Assembly: GCA_965261915.1 (NCBI GenBank)
Contig: CBDHDW010000013.1
Location: 434,001-498,000 of the forward strand
Reading direction: 5' to 3'
DNA: 64,000 nt
DNA from: JAIBDK01 sp965261915
Lineage (GTDB): Bacteria; Pseudomonadota; Gammaproteobacteria; Arenicellales; Poriferihabitantaceae
Shown: positions 35,602 through 44,454 of the stretch, piece by piece
How positions within the stretch are numbered: the stretch's first letter is position 1
Layout of the letters: each line of letters starts with the position of its first letter
Made by a program: the position numbers and the translations under genes
The notes under the pieces: generated by a model
Seen by the model: only the letters and a program-made list of their open reading frames with translations
What the model was told of the DNA's origin: nothing
Database searches by the model: none

Positions 35602-36648
35602 TTAACCGTCGCCTGCAAATACATCGCCCAGCACATCCATTTCTTCCAGCGCACGACCGCAGCCGTGCACAACGCATGTTAGCGGTTCTTCTGCGACCAC
35701 AACGGGTAAACCTATATCCTGCATTAAGCGGCGGTCCATATCACGTAATAACGCACCGCCGCCCGCGATAACCATTCCCTTTTCACCTATGTCAGCGCTG
35801 AGTTCTGGCGGAGTTTTTTCTAGTGCCTGACGGATTGCCTGTACGATTTGATCCAGAGAGTCACTGATTGCTTCGTATATTTCCTCACTGCTGATAACCA
35901 GACTGCGTGACATGCCTTCAGCGATATCCCGGCCCTTGATTTCCATTTCCTTATGCTCGGATTCAGACCAGGCAGCACCAATATTTTGCTTAACTCTTTC
36001 TGCCGTCGCCTCTCCAATAAGAACGCCGTGTCTCCTTCTAATATAGTTAATGATGGCTTCATCAAATGAATCTCCAGCTACTCGAAGGGAATTGGAATAC
36101 ACCATTCCACCCAGTGACAGGATTCCAACCTCGGTAGTTCCGCCGCCGATATCTACGACCATCGAACCTGTGGGTTCAGCGACCGGGAGATTTGCACCAA
36201 TGGCCACCGCCATGGGTTCTTCGATTAAATAAACTTCCCTTGCCCCAGCACTGGTAGCCGATTCCCGAATAGCGCGTCGCTCTACCTGGGTTGATCCGCA
36301 GGGAACGCAAATGATGATTCGCGGGCTGGAAAAAAATTTGTTCTCCTGTACTCTGCGAATAAAATACTTCAGCATATCCTCTGTTACGTTGAAATCAGCA
36401 ATTACGCCATCTTTCATTGGTCGAATTGCCTGGATTGATCCTGGAGTCCGGCCGAGCATCAATTTCGCATCCCGGCCGACTGCGAGAACACTTTTCCCGG
36501 AGCCGTTCCCATTGCCCGTATTTTTGATGGCTACAACTGAAGGTTCGTTTAAAATAATTCCCTTGCCTCGAACGTAGATAAGGGTGTTAGCGGTTCCGAG
36601 ATCGATCGCCAGATCGTTTGAAAAGAAGCCAATAAGGCGTTTTAGCAT
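35602..36648 (-). CDS. mreB: rod-shape-determining actin-like protein MreB
   Basis: 348 residues, same length as the family norm, starting MLKRLIGFFSNDLAIDLGTANTLI at the ATG at 36648. The first frame position at 36729 has no homologous extension. Phosphate loops DLGTANT and DIGGGTTEVG and the adenosine motif AGGGALLRDM are intact. MreB forms membrane-associated filaments that orient lateral wall synthesis. About 150 bases separate it from mreC, and it diverges from gatC. Confidence 0.96.
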   Translation of the reverse strand: MLKRLIGFFSNDLAIDLGTANTLIYVRGKGIILNEPSVVAIKNTGNGNGSGKSVLAVGRDAKLMLGRTPGSIQAIRPMKDGVIADFNVTEDMLKYFIRRVQENKFFSSPRIIICVPCGSTQVERRAIRESATSAGAREVYLIEEPMAVAIGANLPVAEPTGSMVVDIGGGTTEVGILSLGGMVYSNSLRVAGDSFDEAIINYIRRRHGVLIGEATAERVKQNIGAAWSESEHKEMEIKGRDIAEGMSRSLVISSEEIYEAISDSLDQIVQAIRQALEKTPPELSADIGEKGMVIAGGGALLRDMDRRLMQDIGLPVVVAEEPLTCVVHGCGRALEEMDVLGDVFAGDG

Positions 36649-36804
36649 TGTGAATTCAAGTAATAAAGAGGTAAAAAAAGTGGCAGAATCTGCCTCAAAA
36701 TAACGGCCGTAGCATAACAATCCGACCAATACTATTCAACCGCACAATCCTATGGTAAGTTAATGCGTTTTTAGTGGTAGGAAACTTGGATATTCCAGAG
36801 AAAT

Positions 36805-37092
36805 ATGTCATTTACAACAGATCAAATTAACGAAATTTCGCGATTAGCGCGATTAAGAATCGATGATGAAGAAGCTCAGGCTTACGCCGAACAGCTTAAC
36901 CGTATTATGCGGCTGGTCGAACAAATGGATCAGATTGATACCATGGGTATTGAACCGATGTCACATCCTCAGGATGCAGCACTAAGATTACGTGCAGATG
37001 AGGTGACCAAAGAGAATCATCGCGAAGAATTTCAATCCATTGCACCCGATTGCGAAAACGGCTTGTATCTGGTTCCCAAAGTTATCGACTAA
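36805..37092 (+). CDS. gatC: Asp-tRNA(Asn)/Glu-tRNA(Gln) amidotransferase subunit C
   Basis: 95 residues with the GatC core FTTDQINEISRLARLRIDD and PMSHPQD. It stabilises the GatA-GatB interface of the amidotransferase that makes Gln-tRNA(Gln) and/or Asn-tRNA(Asn). First gene of gatCAB, diverging from mreB. Confidence 0.93.
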   Translation: MSFTTDQINEISRLARLRIDDEEAQAYAEQLNRIMRLVEQMDQIDTMGIEPMSHPQDAALRLRADEVTKENHREEFQSIAPDCENGLYLVPKVID

Positions 37093-37105
37093 CAGGGTTA
37101 TATTA

Positions 37106-38560
37106 ATGCACAACAAGACCCTGAAGCAGCACAGTCACTCGCTGCAAAACAAGGCGTATTCCAGCACCGAGTTAACACAGCATTTTCTCGATCGAATTAA
37201 TCGGCATAGTGATTTAAATGCATTCGTAACGGTTACTTCTGAAGTGGCATTGTCACAGGCTAAAAACGCTGATGAACGCCTTGCGAAAGGTGAAAAAGGA
37301 AATCTGCTCGGTATTCCCATGGCCCACAAGGATCTGTTTTGTACAAAAGACGTTTTGACTACCTGCGGTTCAAAAATTCTGAATAACTTTGTATCACCTT
37401 ACGACGCTACGGTTGTAAAAATGCTTAATGGTGAAGGCATGGTGACGTTAGGTAAGACGAATATGGATGAATTCGCTATGGGGTCTTCCAGCGAGACCAG
37501 TTTTTATGGCGTTGTCAAAAACCCCTGGAATCCAGAATGTGTTCCCGGTGGCAGCTCTGGAGGTTCCGCGGCAGCGGTTGCTGCAAGAATGGCACCCGTT
37601 GCAACAGCGACGGATACCGGAGGATCCATTCGGCAGCCAGCCGCATTTTCCGGACTCAGTGGTATTAAGCCGAGTTACGGCCGGGTTTCGCGATATGGCA
37701 TGATTGCATTTGCATCGTCCCTGGATCAAGGCGGTGTTTTAGCCACCACCACAGAAGATTGCACCGCAATTTTGCAAGCCATGTCCGGATTCGATCCAAA
37801 TGATTCGACTTCACTTGACCTTGAAGTACCGGATTATTCGCAACAATTGAATACTTCTCTGCAAGGTAAAACCATTGGACTGCCGAAGGAGTTTTTTGGA
37901 GAAGGTGTGAGCAACGAAGTCGCTAATGCGATTTCAGAAGCTATTTCGGTGTTTCAGGGTATGGGTGCCAATACGGTTAATGTGGATCTTCCAAATAGTG
38001 AGGTCGGTATCCCCTGCTACTACGTTTTAGCGCCGGCAGAAGCATCATCCAACCTGTCGCGATTTGACGGCGTACGCTACGGACATCGAAGCGATCAATT
38101 TGACGACCTGAATGACATGTACGAGCGAACCCGTGCGCAAGGATTTGGTGAAGAAGTGAAACGACGAATTATGATCGGAACCTACGTATTATCATCCGGA
38201 TACTACGATGCCTACTATATTAAGGCGCAAAAACTGCGAAGGATGATCGCTAATGATTTTTCCACCGCATTTGAAAAATGTGATTTTATCCTGGGCCCAA
38301 CCACACCCGGTACGGCATTTGCGATTGGAGAGAAAAATGATGATCCGGTTGCGATGTATCTGAATGATATTTTTACCAATTCCGCAAACCTTGCAGGACT
38401 GCCAGCAATGTCTGTACCGTCAGGATTTGACAGCAATGATCTGCCGATTGGCTTGCACCTCATCGGTCGATATCTCGATGAATCAACAATATTGAACGCT
38501 GCTTATCAATATCAGCAGGAAACGGATTGGCATCAACGCATTCCGGGAGGATTTGAATAA
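37106..38560 (+). CDS. gatA: Asp-tRNA(Asn)/Glu-tRNA(Gln) amidotransferase subunit A
   Basis: 484 residues, amidase-signature family. The ATG at 37106 (AGGG upstream) gives MHNKTLKQHS; the frame extends further upstream but overlaps gatC. The Ser-cisSer-Lys triad is visible: the lysine in PMAHKDLF, the Gly/Ser-rich loop PGGSSGGSAAAVAARM and DTGGSIRQPA with the nucleophilic serine. It releases ammonia from glutamine or asparagine for GatB. Its stop overlaps the gatB start. Confidence 0.95.
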   Translation: MHNKTLKQHSHSLQNKAYSSTELTQHFLDRINRHSDLNAFVTVTSEVALSQAKNADERLAKGEKGNLLGIPMAHKDLFCTKDVLTTCGSKILNNFVSPYDATVVKMLNGEGMVTLGKTNMDEFAMGSSSETSFYGVVKNPWNPECVPGGSSGGSAAAVAARMAPVATATDTGGSIRQPAAFSGLSGIKPSYGRVSRYGMIAFASSLDQGGVLATTTEDCTAILQAMSGFDPNDSTSLDLEVPDYSQQLNTSLQGKTIGLPKEFFGEGVSNEVANAISEAISVFQGMGANTVNVDLPNSEVGIPCYYVLAPAEASSNLSRFDGVRYGHRSDQFDDLNDMYERTRAQGFGEEVKRRIMIGTYVLSSGYYDAYYIKAQKLRRMIANDFSTAFEKCDFILGPTTPGTAFAIGEKNDDPVAMYLNDIFTNSANLAGLPAMSVPSGFDSNDLPIGLHLIGRYLDESTILNAAYQYQQETDWHQRIPGGFE

Positions 38561-39990
38561 TGAATTGGGAAGTCGTGATTGGTTTGGAGGTCCACGTTCA
38601 GCTACAGACCAAAAGTAAAATCTTCAGCGGCGCATCAACAGTGTATGGTGCAGAACCCAATACCCAGGCCTGTGACGTTAGCATTGCGCTACCTGGTGTA
38701 TTGCCTGTAATGAACCGGGAGGCTGCTTTTCTTGCGGTCAAGTTTGGGTTGGGGATAGGTGCGGAAATTAACCGCAGTTCGGTGTTTGCACGAAAAAATT
38801 ACTTCTATCCTGACCTTCCAAAAGGCTACCAGATCAGTCAGTTTGAACTGCCGATTGTTGGCAAGGGACAGTTGGAGATTGACGTAGACGGCAATAAAAA
38901 GGGGATCGGTATTACCAGAGCGCATCTGGAAGAAGATGCGGGAAAATCTTTGCATGAGGATTTTCACGGTATGACCGGCATAGATCTCAACCGCGCTGGT
39001 ACCCCCTTGTTGGAAATTGTTTCTGATCCTGATATGCGATCGGCTAAAGAAGCGGTCGCCTACCTTAAGAAACTGCACACTTTGGTTCGATATCTGGGAA
39101 TTTCCGATGGCAACATGCAGGAAGGATCTTTTCGCTGCGACGCCAATGTATCAATTCGTCCTCTCGGTCAAGCTGAATTTGGGACACGGGCGGAACTCAA
39201 AAATATAAACTCATTCCGATTCGTGGAAAAGGCGATTGATTTTGAAGTGGAAAGACAGATTGACCTGCTTGAAGACGGCGGCAAAGTCGTTCAGGAAACC
39301 CGATTGTATGATTCTGATCGTGATGAGACTCGGTCAATGCGGTCAAAAGAAGAGGCACATGACTATCGCTATTTCCCCGATCCGGATTTACCGCAGATGA
39401 TCCTCGAGGAAAGTTTCATCGAACAGGTTCGGGATAGCTTGCCTGAGCTGCCCGAAGTACGTAAAAACCGATTTCAGAGTGATTACCAACTGACTGAAGA
39501 GGATGCTCAAAAACTGCTAACCGATAGAGCGACCGCTAATTATTTCGAGGAAGTGTGTGGATCGTGTAAAGCTGATGCAAAAACAGTCGCAAACTGGATT
39601 AATGGTGATTTACTGGCAGCGCTTCACAATGATGCTATTGAAATAAGCCAATCCTCTGTTAAAAGTCAAACCCTGTCTGATTTGCTGAACCGAATTGCGG
39701 ACCACACCATTTCAGGAAAAATTGCGAAGGAAGTTTTTTCGATCCTTTGGCTGTCAGATAAGTCAGTGGATGATGTGATTGAAGAGAAAGGGTTAAAACA
39801 GATCACTGATAGTGGAGCGATCGAAAGTATCGTTGATGAGGTATTGGAAAGTAGCACTGACCAGATTAAGCAATATCGAGATGGCAACGAAAAAGTTTTT
39901 GGATATTTTGTTGGTCAGGTTATGAAATTGTCCCAGGGTAAAGCCAACCCTAAACAAGTTAACGAATTCCTGCGAAATAAACTCGACTAA
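38560..39990 (+). CDS. gatB: Asp-tRNA(Asn)/Glu-tRNA(Gln) amidotransferase subunit B
   Basis: 476 residues, full length. Markers: the N-terminal WEVVIGLEVHVQL, the GatB signature RKNYFYPDLPKGYQISQ, HLEEDAGKS and RAGTPLLEIVSDPDMR, and the helical C-terminal YqeY-like tail that contacts tRNA (QVMKLSQGKANPKQVNEFLR). It activates the misacylated carboxylate with ATP and transfers ammonia. Its ATG overlaps the gatA stop. Confidence 0.96.
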   Translation: MNWEVVIGLEVHVQLQTKSKIFSGASTVYGAEPNTQACDVSIALPGVLPVMNREAAFLAVKFGLGIGAEINRSSVFARKNYFYPDLPKGYQISQFELPIVGKGQLEIDVDGNKKGIGITRAHLEEDAGKSLHEDFHGMTGIDLNRAGTPLLEIVSDPDMRSAKEAVAYLKKLHTLVRYLGISDGNMQEGSFRCDANVSIRPLGQAEFGTRAELKNINSFRFVEKAIDFEVERQIDLLEDGGKVVQETRLYDSDRDETRSMRSKEEAHDYRYFPDPDLPQMILEESFIEQVRDSLPELPEVRKNRFQSDYQLTEEDAQKLLTDRATANYFEEVCGSCKADAKTVANWINGDLLAALHNDAIEISQSSVKSQTLSDLLNRIADHTISGKIAKEVFSILWLSDKSVDDVIEEKGLKQITDSGAIESIVDEVLESSTDQIKQYRDGNEKVFGYFVGQVMKLSQGKANPKQVNEFLRNKLD

Positions 39991-40022
39991 ATTAGTGAAG
40001 TATTGTAAAAGGCAGTGCGTGC

Positions 40023-40099
40023 GGGTCCGTAGCTCAGCTGGATAGAGTACCTGGCTTCGAACCAGGTGGTCGGGGGTTCGAGTCCCTCCGGGCCCGCCA
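40023..40099 (+). tRNA. tRNA-Arg (anticodon TCG)
   Basis: A 77-nt cloverleaf. The acceptor arm GGGTCCG pairs with CGGGCCC; the D arm contains AGCTCAGCTGGATAGAG; the anticodon arm CCTGG-CTTCGAA-CCAGG gives anticodon TCG, which reads CGA arginine codons; the T arm contains GTTCGAGT. The 3' CCA is encoded. It stands alone 32 bases after gatB. Confidence 0.93.
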
Positions 40100-40120
40100 T
40101 TTTTAAATGGGATTATTTTT
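40097..40120 (+). terminator. possible Rho-independent terminator of tRNA-Arg
   Basis: CCATTT-TT-AAATGG forms a 6-bp A/T-rich stem using the encoded CCA, followed by GATTATTTTT. A second hairpin, TGGTCG/CGACCA, lies at 40125-40141 without a T-run. Weak by energy, so low confidence. Confidence 0.3.
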
Positions 40121-40242
40121 ACTATGGTCGGATTTCGACCAACCAATGTTGGCATGAAAACAGAAACAGACTTGCTACATTTCACCGTGGTTTTTTCGTT
40201 TTGGGCCTACTTGTATTGGTGATTTTCTCGAACCTGATCTAT

Positions 40243-40746
40243 CTATCCGTTAGTGAAAGAAAGCGCAAAATTATAGTGGCCATTAGAGATGTACTGGGTA
40301 CCGTGTATGAAGCGTCATATTGCTCGATATCAACCACTACCCGGTGAAGAACTACGGGAGTACTTCAGGAAGAACGGGCAGAGAGCAGCAAATCAGGGGC
40401 GCTAATCGAAAGATGGATTCGTTTTTTGTGCGGCTTGCACGATAGAGGCGTTTATTTTCGTGGAATAAATTTTAGTAACGTACTGCTGTGTCCAGACGGT
40501 GAATTTGGGCTCATTGATGTCGGTAGCGTTTCATTCAAAAACAAGCCGTTGGATCCTGAACTGCGTGCCAGAAATTTAAAGCATCCATTGGCTTATCGTG
40601 CAGATCGAGACAGCTTAATTGAGTACGGGCTTGACCGGTTCATCAGAACCTATATTGGTGAAACGAAATTTGCTAGTAAGCAGCAAGATCAATTCCTGCG
40701 TAAACTCCGTAAACAGCATTTGTTATTTCGGGACATCCCCGATTAA
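40243..40746 (+). pseudogene. decayed lipopolysaccharide-kinase (InaA/WaaP-like) family gene
   Basis: Pieces in different frames look like one kinase-fold protein. First comes ERKRKIIVAIRDVLGTVYEAS in one frame, then ARYQPLPGEELREY in a second, and from about 40355 a third frame with ERWIRFLCGLHDRGVYFRGIN, FSNVLLCPDGEFGLIDVGSV, and RARNLKHPLAY to the stop at 40746. GLIDVGS matches the metal-binding Asp motif of these kinases. Restoring one G after CGGGAG near 40356 would join frames two and three, so a single-base deletion is likely one of the lesions. The N-terminal half is largely lost. Original role (phosphorylation of LPS core or a similar envelope sugar) is inferred from family only. Confidence 0.5.
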
Positions 40747-40784
40747 ACATCAGTCAGATTATTCGGCTTTTAGTCAGTTATCCA

Positions 40785-41381
40785 ATGACAGAACCTCGTC
40801 AATTAGTGCTTGCATCATCCTCGCCGTATCGAAAAGAAATTTTGACACGGTCAGGACTCCCATTTTGTAGCGAGCCCCCCGACATTGATGAAACACCTCA
40901 TCGGAAAGAAACTGCCGTAGAGTTGGTTCGACGTCTGTCAATAGAAAAAGCCAAAGCGCTCAAAGAGCAATTTTCCAATTCGCTGATAATTGGTTCTGAT
41001 CAGGTGGCAGAATGTCAGGGTGTAATCATGGGAAAACCAGCAGACAGAGGTGCCGCGATTGATCAAATTCAGAGCGCTTCCGGGGGGGCTGTCACTCTCT
41101 ATACCGGATTAGCGCTTCACAATACTGAAACACATCGAACCCAGGCGACAGTGGAAACTTATCAGGTAAATTACCGCGCTCTGAATAAAAAAGAAATTGA
41201 AGACTATATTGATTCAGAACAGCCTTTTGATTGCTGCGGCAGTTTAAAAGTGGAAGGCGCAGGAATAGCACTGCTTGAATCAATAACAGGAAACGATCCC
41301 AATACACTTATGGGGTTGCCTTTATTGAAATTACTTCAGTTTCTTCGGAACGAAAACTTCCCTACTCCATTTGCCAAATAA
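40785..41381 (+). CDS. yceF: Maf/YceF-family nucleotide pyrophosphatase
   Basis: 198 residues. The Maf fold markers LVLASSSPYRKEILTRSGLPF, DIDET, IIGSDQVA and CCGSLKVEGAGIALLESITGNDPNTLMGLPL are present. The DQVA pattern and the SLKVEG/NTLMGLPL stretch place it with YceF, which hydrolyses 7-methyl-GTP, not the dTTP/UTP-type Maf. Probably a house-cleaning enzyme in the cytosol. It is usually next to rpmF-plsX; that context is missing here. It converges with uvrB, 10 bases apart. Confidence 0.9.
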   Translation: MTEPRQLVLASSSPYRKEILTRSGLPFCSEPPDIDETPHRKETAVELVRRLSIEKAKALKEQFSNSLIIGSDQVAECQGVIMGKPADRGAAIDQIQSASGGAVTLYTGLALHNTETHRTQATVETYQVNYRALNKKEIEDYIDSEQPFDCCGSLKVEGAGIALLESITGNDPNTLMGLPLLKLLQFLRNENFPTPFAK

Positions 41382-41391
41382 TATGCCGATT

Positions 41392-43425
41392 TTATCTGGT
41401 TAGTTCACCTTCAATAAATTGACCTTTACGAATACGATTAATTCTGTCGCGAACTGAAGCGGCGGCTTCAAACTCCAGGTTTTTAGCATATGCATACATT
41501 TCCTTTTCCAGCTTTTTTAAAAGTTTCCCTAAATCTTTTGGTGATTGCTTAAAGTATTCTTCCTCTGCGTCTGCAACGGCATCCATATCAGGCCGATCGT
41601 TCCATTGGCTGTCGTTCGCCGTAATCCCATCTATAATATCTTTTACGGGCCTGATTATACTCTTCGGTGTAATTTTATTGTCCAGATTATGTTGGTGTTG
41701 TTTCGTGCGCCTTCTTTCGGTTTCGTCCAACGCTTGTTTAATCGAATTGGTTTCACGGTCAGCGTACAAAATAACCTTTCCATGGATATTTCTTGCTGCC
41801 CTGCCGATAGTCTGGATTAAAGACCGGGTAGAACGCAGGAATCCTTCTTTATCCGCATCGAGAATGGCGACCAGAGAGACTTCAGGTATATCAAGCCCTT
41901 CCCGCAATAGATTAATGCCAACCAATACATCAAACACGCCTTTACGAAGATCGCGAATGATTTCAACTCGCTCGATGGTATCAATGTCTGAATGCAGATA
42001 TCGTACTCGAATGTTGTGTTCGTGTAGATATTCCGTTAAATCCTCAGCCATTCGTTTGGTGAGCGTAGTCACCAGCACACGTTCGTTTTTCGCAGCCTTT
42101 TCATTAGCCTCTGACAATAAATCGTCGACCTGAAACTCCACAGGGCGAATTTCAATTTCTGGGTCGAGCAGTCCGGTTGGTCTTACAACCTGCTCAATCA
42201 CATCAGGTGCACGGGAAGACTCGTAATCAGCGGGTGTTGCTGAAACGAAAACAACCTGCGGCAGCAAGTTTTCGAACTCTTCAAATCGAAGTGGCCGGTT
42301 GTCCATTGCTGACGGTAATCTAAATCCGTATTCCACAAGCGTTTTCTTTCTGGAATGATCGCCTTTGTACATAGCACCCAGTTGTGGAATCGTAGCGTGA
42401 CTTTCATCGATAAACACCAGCGCATTGTCCGGTAGATAATCCATTAGCGTGGGCGGCGGCATACCGTGGCTTCTCCCGGACAGATAGCTCGAATAATTCT
42501 CGATTCCGTTGCAGTAGCCCAATTCGCGCATCATTTCGAGATCATAAAGCGTGCGTTGCTCCAAACGTTGTGCTTCTACCAGCTTGCCTTCATTTCTCAA
42601 TATGGATAAACGATCGCGCAGCTCATCCCTGATATCGTCAATGATGGCGAGAATTGTTTCTCTGGCGGTAACGTAATGGCTTTTTGGATAAACCGTGATT
42701 CGATTCAGATGCTCTTCAACACCGCCAGTAAGCGGGTCAAATTTTGAGATATTTTCGATCTCATCGCCAAACAATTCGATACGTATCGCCAGCCTTTCTG
42801 ATTCTGCCGGATAAATATCGATTACATCTCCACGTACTCGAAACGTACTTCGGCGGAGCTCCAGATCATTTCGAGTGTATTGCAGTTCGGCCAGCCTTTT
42901 CAGAATTGCACGCTGATCAATTTGATCCCCTTTTTTTACATGCAGGATCATTCCATGGTAGGCAGCAGGGTCTCCCAACCCATAAATGGCGGACACGGTT
43001 CCTACAATAATGACATCAGTACGCTCCAGCAAGGCTTTGGTGGCAGAGAGCCGCATCTGATCGATGTGATCGTTTACCGAGGCATCTTTTTCGATGTAGG
43101 TATCTGAGCTTGGAACGTATGCCTCAGGTTGATAGTAATCGTAGTAAGACACGAAATATTCAACCGCATTATTGGGGAAAAAATCTCTCATTTCCGAATA
43201 CAGTTGAGCGGCCAGCGTTTTGTTATGGGCGAGTATCAGTGCGGGTTTACTGGTTTGCTTGATCACATTGGCCATGGTGAAGGTTTTGCCGGAGCCGGTT
43301 ACGCCCAAAAGTGTTTGAAAAGCCTCGCCATTGTTGATCCCATCAACCAGAGATTCAATTGCAAGGGGTTGGTCACCCGCTGGCAGGTAATCACTTTTTA
43401 GTTGGTAATTTTGTGTATCACGCAT
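41392..43425 (-). CDS. uvrB: excinuclease ABC subunit B
   Basis: 677 residues, full length. Walker A in LLGVTGSGKTFTMANV, the beta-hairpin YYDYYQPEAYVPSSDTYIEKD that inserts at lesions, the DEAD-like VFIDESHATIPQ, helicase motifs SATPADYE and IQTIGRAARN, and the C-terminal UVR domain (LEKEMYAYAKNLEFEAAASVRDRI) that binds UvrC. It verifies damage in nucleotide excision repair. Single gene on the minus strand; diverges from fimT. Confidence 0.97.
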   Translation of the reverse strand: MRDTQNYQLKSDYLPAGDQPLAIESLVDGINNGEAFQTLLGVTGSGKTFTMANVIKQTSKPALILAHNKTLAAQLYSEMRDFFPNNAVEYFVSYYDYYQPEAYVPSSDTYIEKDASVNDHIDQMRLSATKALLERTDVIIVGTVSAIYGLGDPAAYHGMILHVKKGDQIDQRAILKRLAELQYTRNDLELRRSTFRVRGDVIDIYPAESERLAIRIELFGDEIENISKFDPLTGGVEEHLNRITVYPKSHYVTARETILAIIDDIRDELRDRLSILRNEGKLVEAQRLEQRTLYDLEMMRELGYCNGIENYSSYLSGRSHGMPPPTLMDYLPDNALVFIDESHATIPQLGAMYKGDHSRKKTLVEYGFRLPSAMDNRPLRFEEFENLLPQVVFVSATPADYESSRAPDVIEQVVRPTGLLDPEIEIRPVEFQVDDLLSEANEKAAKNERVLVTTLTKRMAEDLTEYLHEHNIRVRYLHSDIDTIERVEIIRDLRKGVFDVLVGINLLREGLDIPEVSLVAILDADKEGFLRSTRSLIQTIGRAARNIHGKVILYADRETNSIKQALDETERRRTKQHQHNLDNKITPKSIIRPVKDIIDGITANDSQWNDRPDMDAVADAEEEYFKQSPKDLGKLLKKLEKEMYAYAKNLEFEAAASVRDRINRIRKGQFIEGELTR

Positions 43426-43519
43426 TGATTAATTAGTGTATGTGAACTGGCTCACATTTTCTTTCAGCAAAAGTCAGTAGAATTCTTACAAACGTAAAGA
43501 CCGGATATTGTAATAAAAC

Positions 43520-44032
43520 ATGACTGGAAAGGATTCTGGCTTGACATTAATGGAATTGTTGATATCACTCGGTATCGTCAGTATCGTTACATTTATGATT
43601 GTACCGTCGTTCGTCTCTATGATTGATAACGTTAGAGGGTATCAGGCGATCCATAAACTCAAGAACTCACTGGTTTTAGCCAGAAGTGAAGCCATTAAAC
43701 GAAATCGAACGGTTCGAATCTGCCCCAGTCAAGATGGCTCAAGTTGCACTAAATCACTATACTGGGAGTCAGGGTGGATTATATATCTCGAAGGCAATAG
43801 TATCTATCGGCAACCGGTGGATGAAGTTATCCTGCGTGGATCAGCGGTTAAAGGCTTGATTATGCGTAAGAATGGGAATGAGAAAACGGTGAAGTTCAGC
43901 TCAGTCGGCGCAATTGGACTGGGTAGGTCATTTTCATTGTGCTCAGCGCTGAAAGGTTTACCAATCCGCAGAATCGTGCTTTCACGAACCGGTCGAATCA
44001 GATTGGCCAGTAATCAAATCCAGTGTAGCTAG
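43520..44032 (+). CDS. fimT: FimT/GspH-type pseudopilin
   Basis: A 170-residue prepilin with leader DSG^LTLMELLISLGIVSIVTFMIVPSF (Glu5 present) and a GspH/FimT domain (ARSEAIKRNRTVRICPSQDG). The first residue of the mature form is Leu in place of the usual Phe. FimT/FimU proteins are minor pilins, and FimT has been linked to DNA uptake in some gammaproteobacteria. It is far from the pilV-W-X-Y1-E cluster at 13.4-18.3 kb, alone between uvrB and tRNA-Asn. Confidence 0.82.
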   Translation: MTGKDSGLTLMELLISLGIVSIVTFMIVPSFVSMIDNVRGYQAIHKLKNSLVLARSEAIKRNRTVRICPSQDGSSCTKSLYWESGWIIYLEGNSIYRQPVDEVILRGSAVKGLIMRKNGNEKTVKFSSVGAIGLGRSFSLCSALKGLPIRRIVLSRTGRIRLASNQIQCS

Positions 44033-44111
44033 CAAGTCGGTTTTTTCACTGAGTTTCTGCCCGTAATCGCTTGACCAGAATCGCCTCTACCCTTAGTATC
44101 GCGTGCTCTCT

Positions 44112-44187
44112 TCCCCAGTAGCTCAGTTGGTAGAGCAGGTGACTGTTAATCACCTTGTCGGCAGTTCGAGTCTGTCCTGGGGAGCCA
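44112..44187 (+). tRNA. tRNA-Asn (anticodon GTT)
   Basis: A 76-nt cloverleaf: acceptor TCCCCAG pairs with CTGGGGA, D arm AGCTCAGTTGGTAGAGC, anticodon arm GGTGA-CTGTTAA-TCACC with anticodon GTT, T arm GCAGTTCGAGTCTGT, encoded CCA end. Confidence 0.95.
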
Positions 44188-44340
44188 AATAAAATAAAGA
44201 CTTGCATGGATAACGAAACCATAGCCGATTATGTTTTTAGCCTTGTCGTGTAATATTACCATTCCTTTTGATGCCAAAGGCTCAGAAAATGCCAATGAAC
44301 AGTACAACGCAGCGATTAAAGGTACTATTAGTCGAATCAT
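44146..44340 (-). CDS. possible short exported peptide frame, antisense to tRNA-Asn at its end
   Basis: A 64-codon frame beginning MIRLIVPLIAALYCSLAFSE, which looks like a signal peptide with a cleavage site after FSE or AFS. The following 25 residues (PLASKGMVILHDKAKNIIGY) are plausible protein, but the last 14 codons run antisense through tRNA-Asn, so the original C-terminus is not intact. Either a chance frame or the head of a gene lost at the tRNA. No homologue recognised. Confidence 0.18.
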   Translation of the reverse strand: MIRLIVPLIAALYCSLAFSEPLASKGMVILHDKAKNIIGYGFVIHASLYFIWLPRTDSNCRQGD

Positions 44341-44454
44341 GGTTTAGCCCTCTTTTTCACCTCGGAACATTCTTGTCGGTACACTACAATCAGATATTCA
44401 CCTGACTACATCATATTTTGCTTGAAATTTGGGGGACGGAATACGTGTTTCAGG

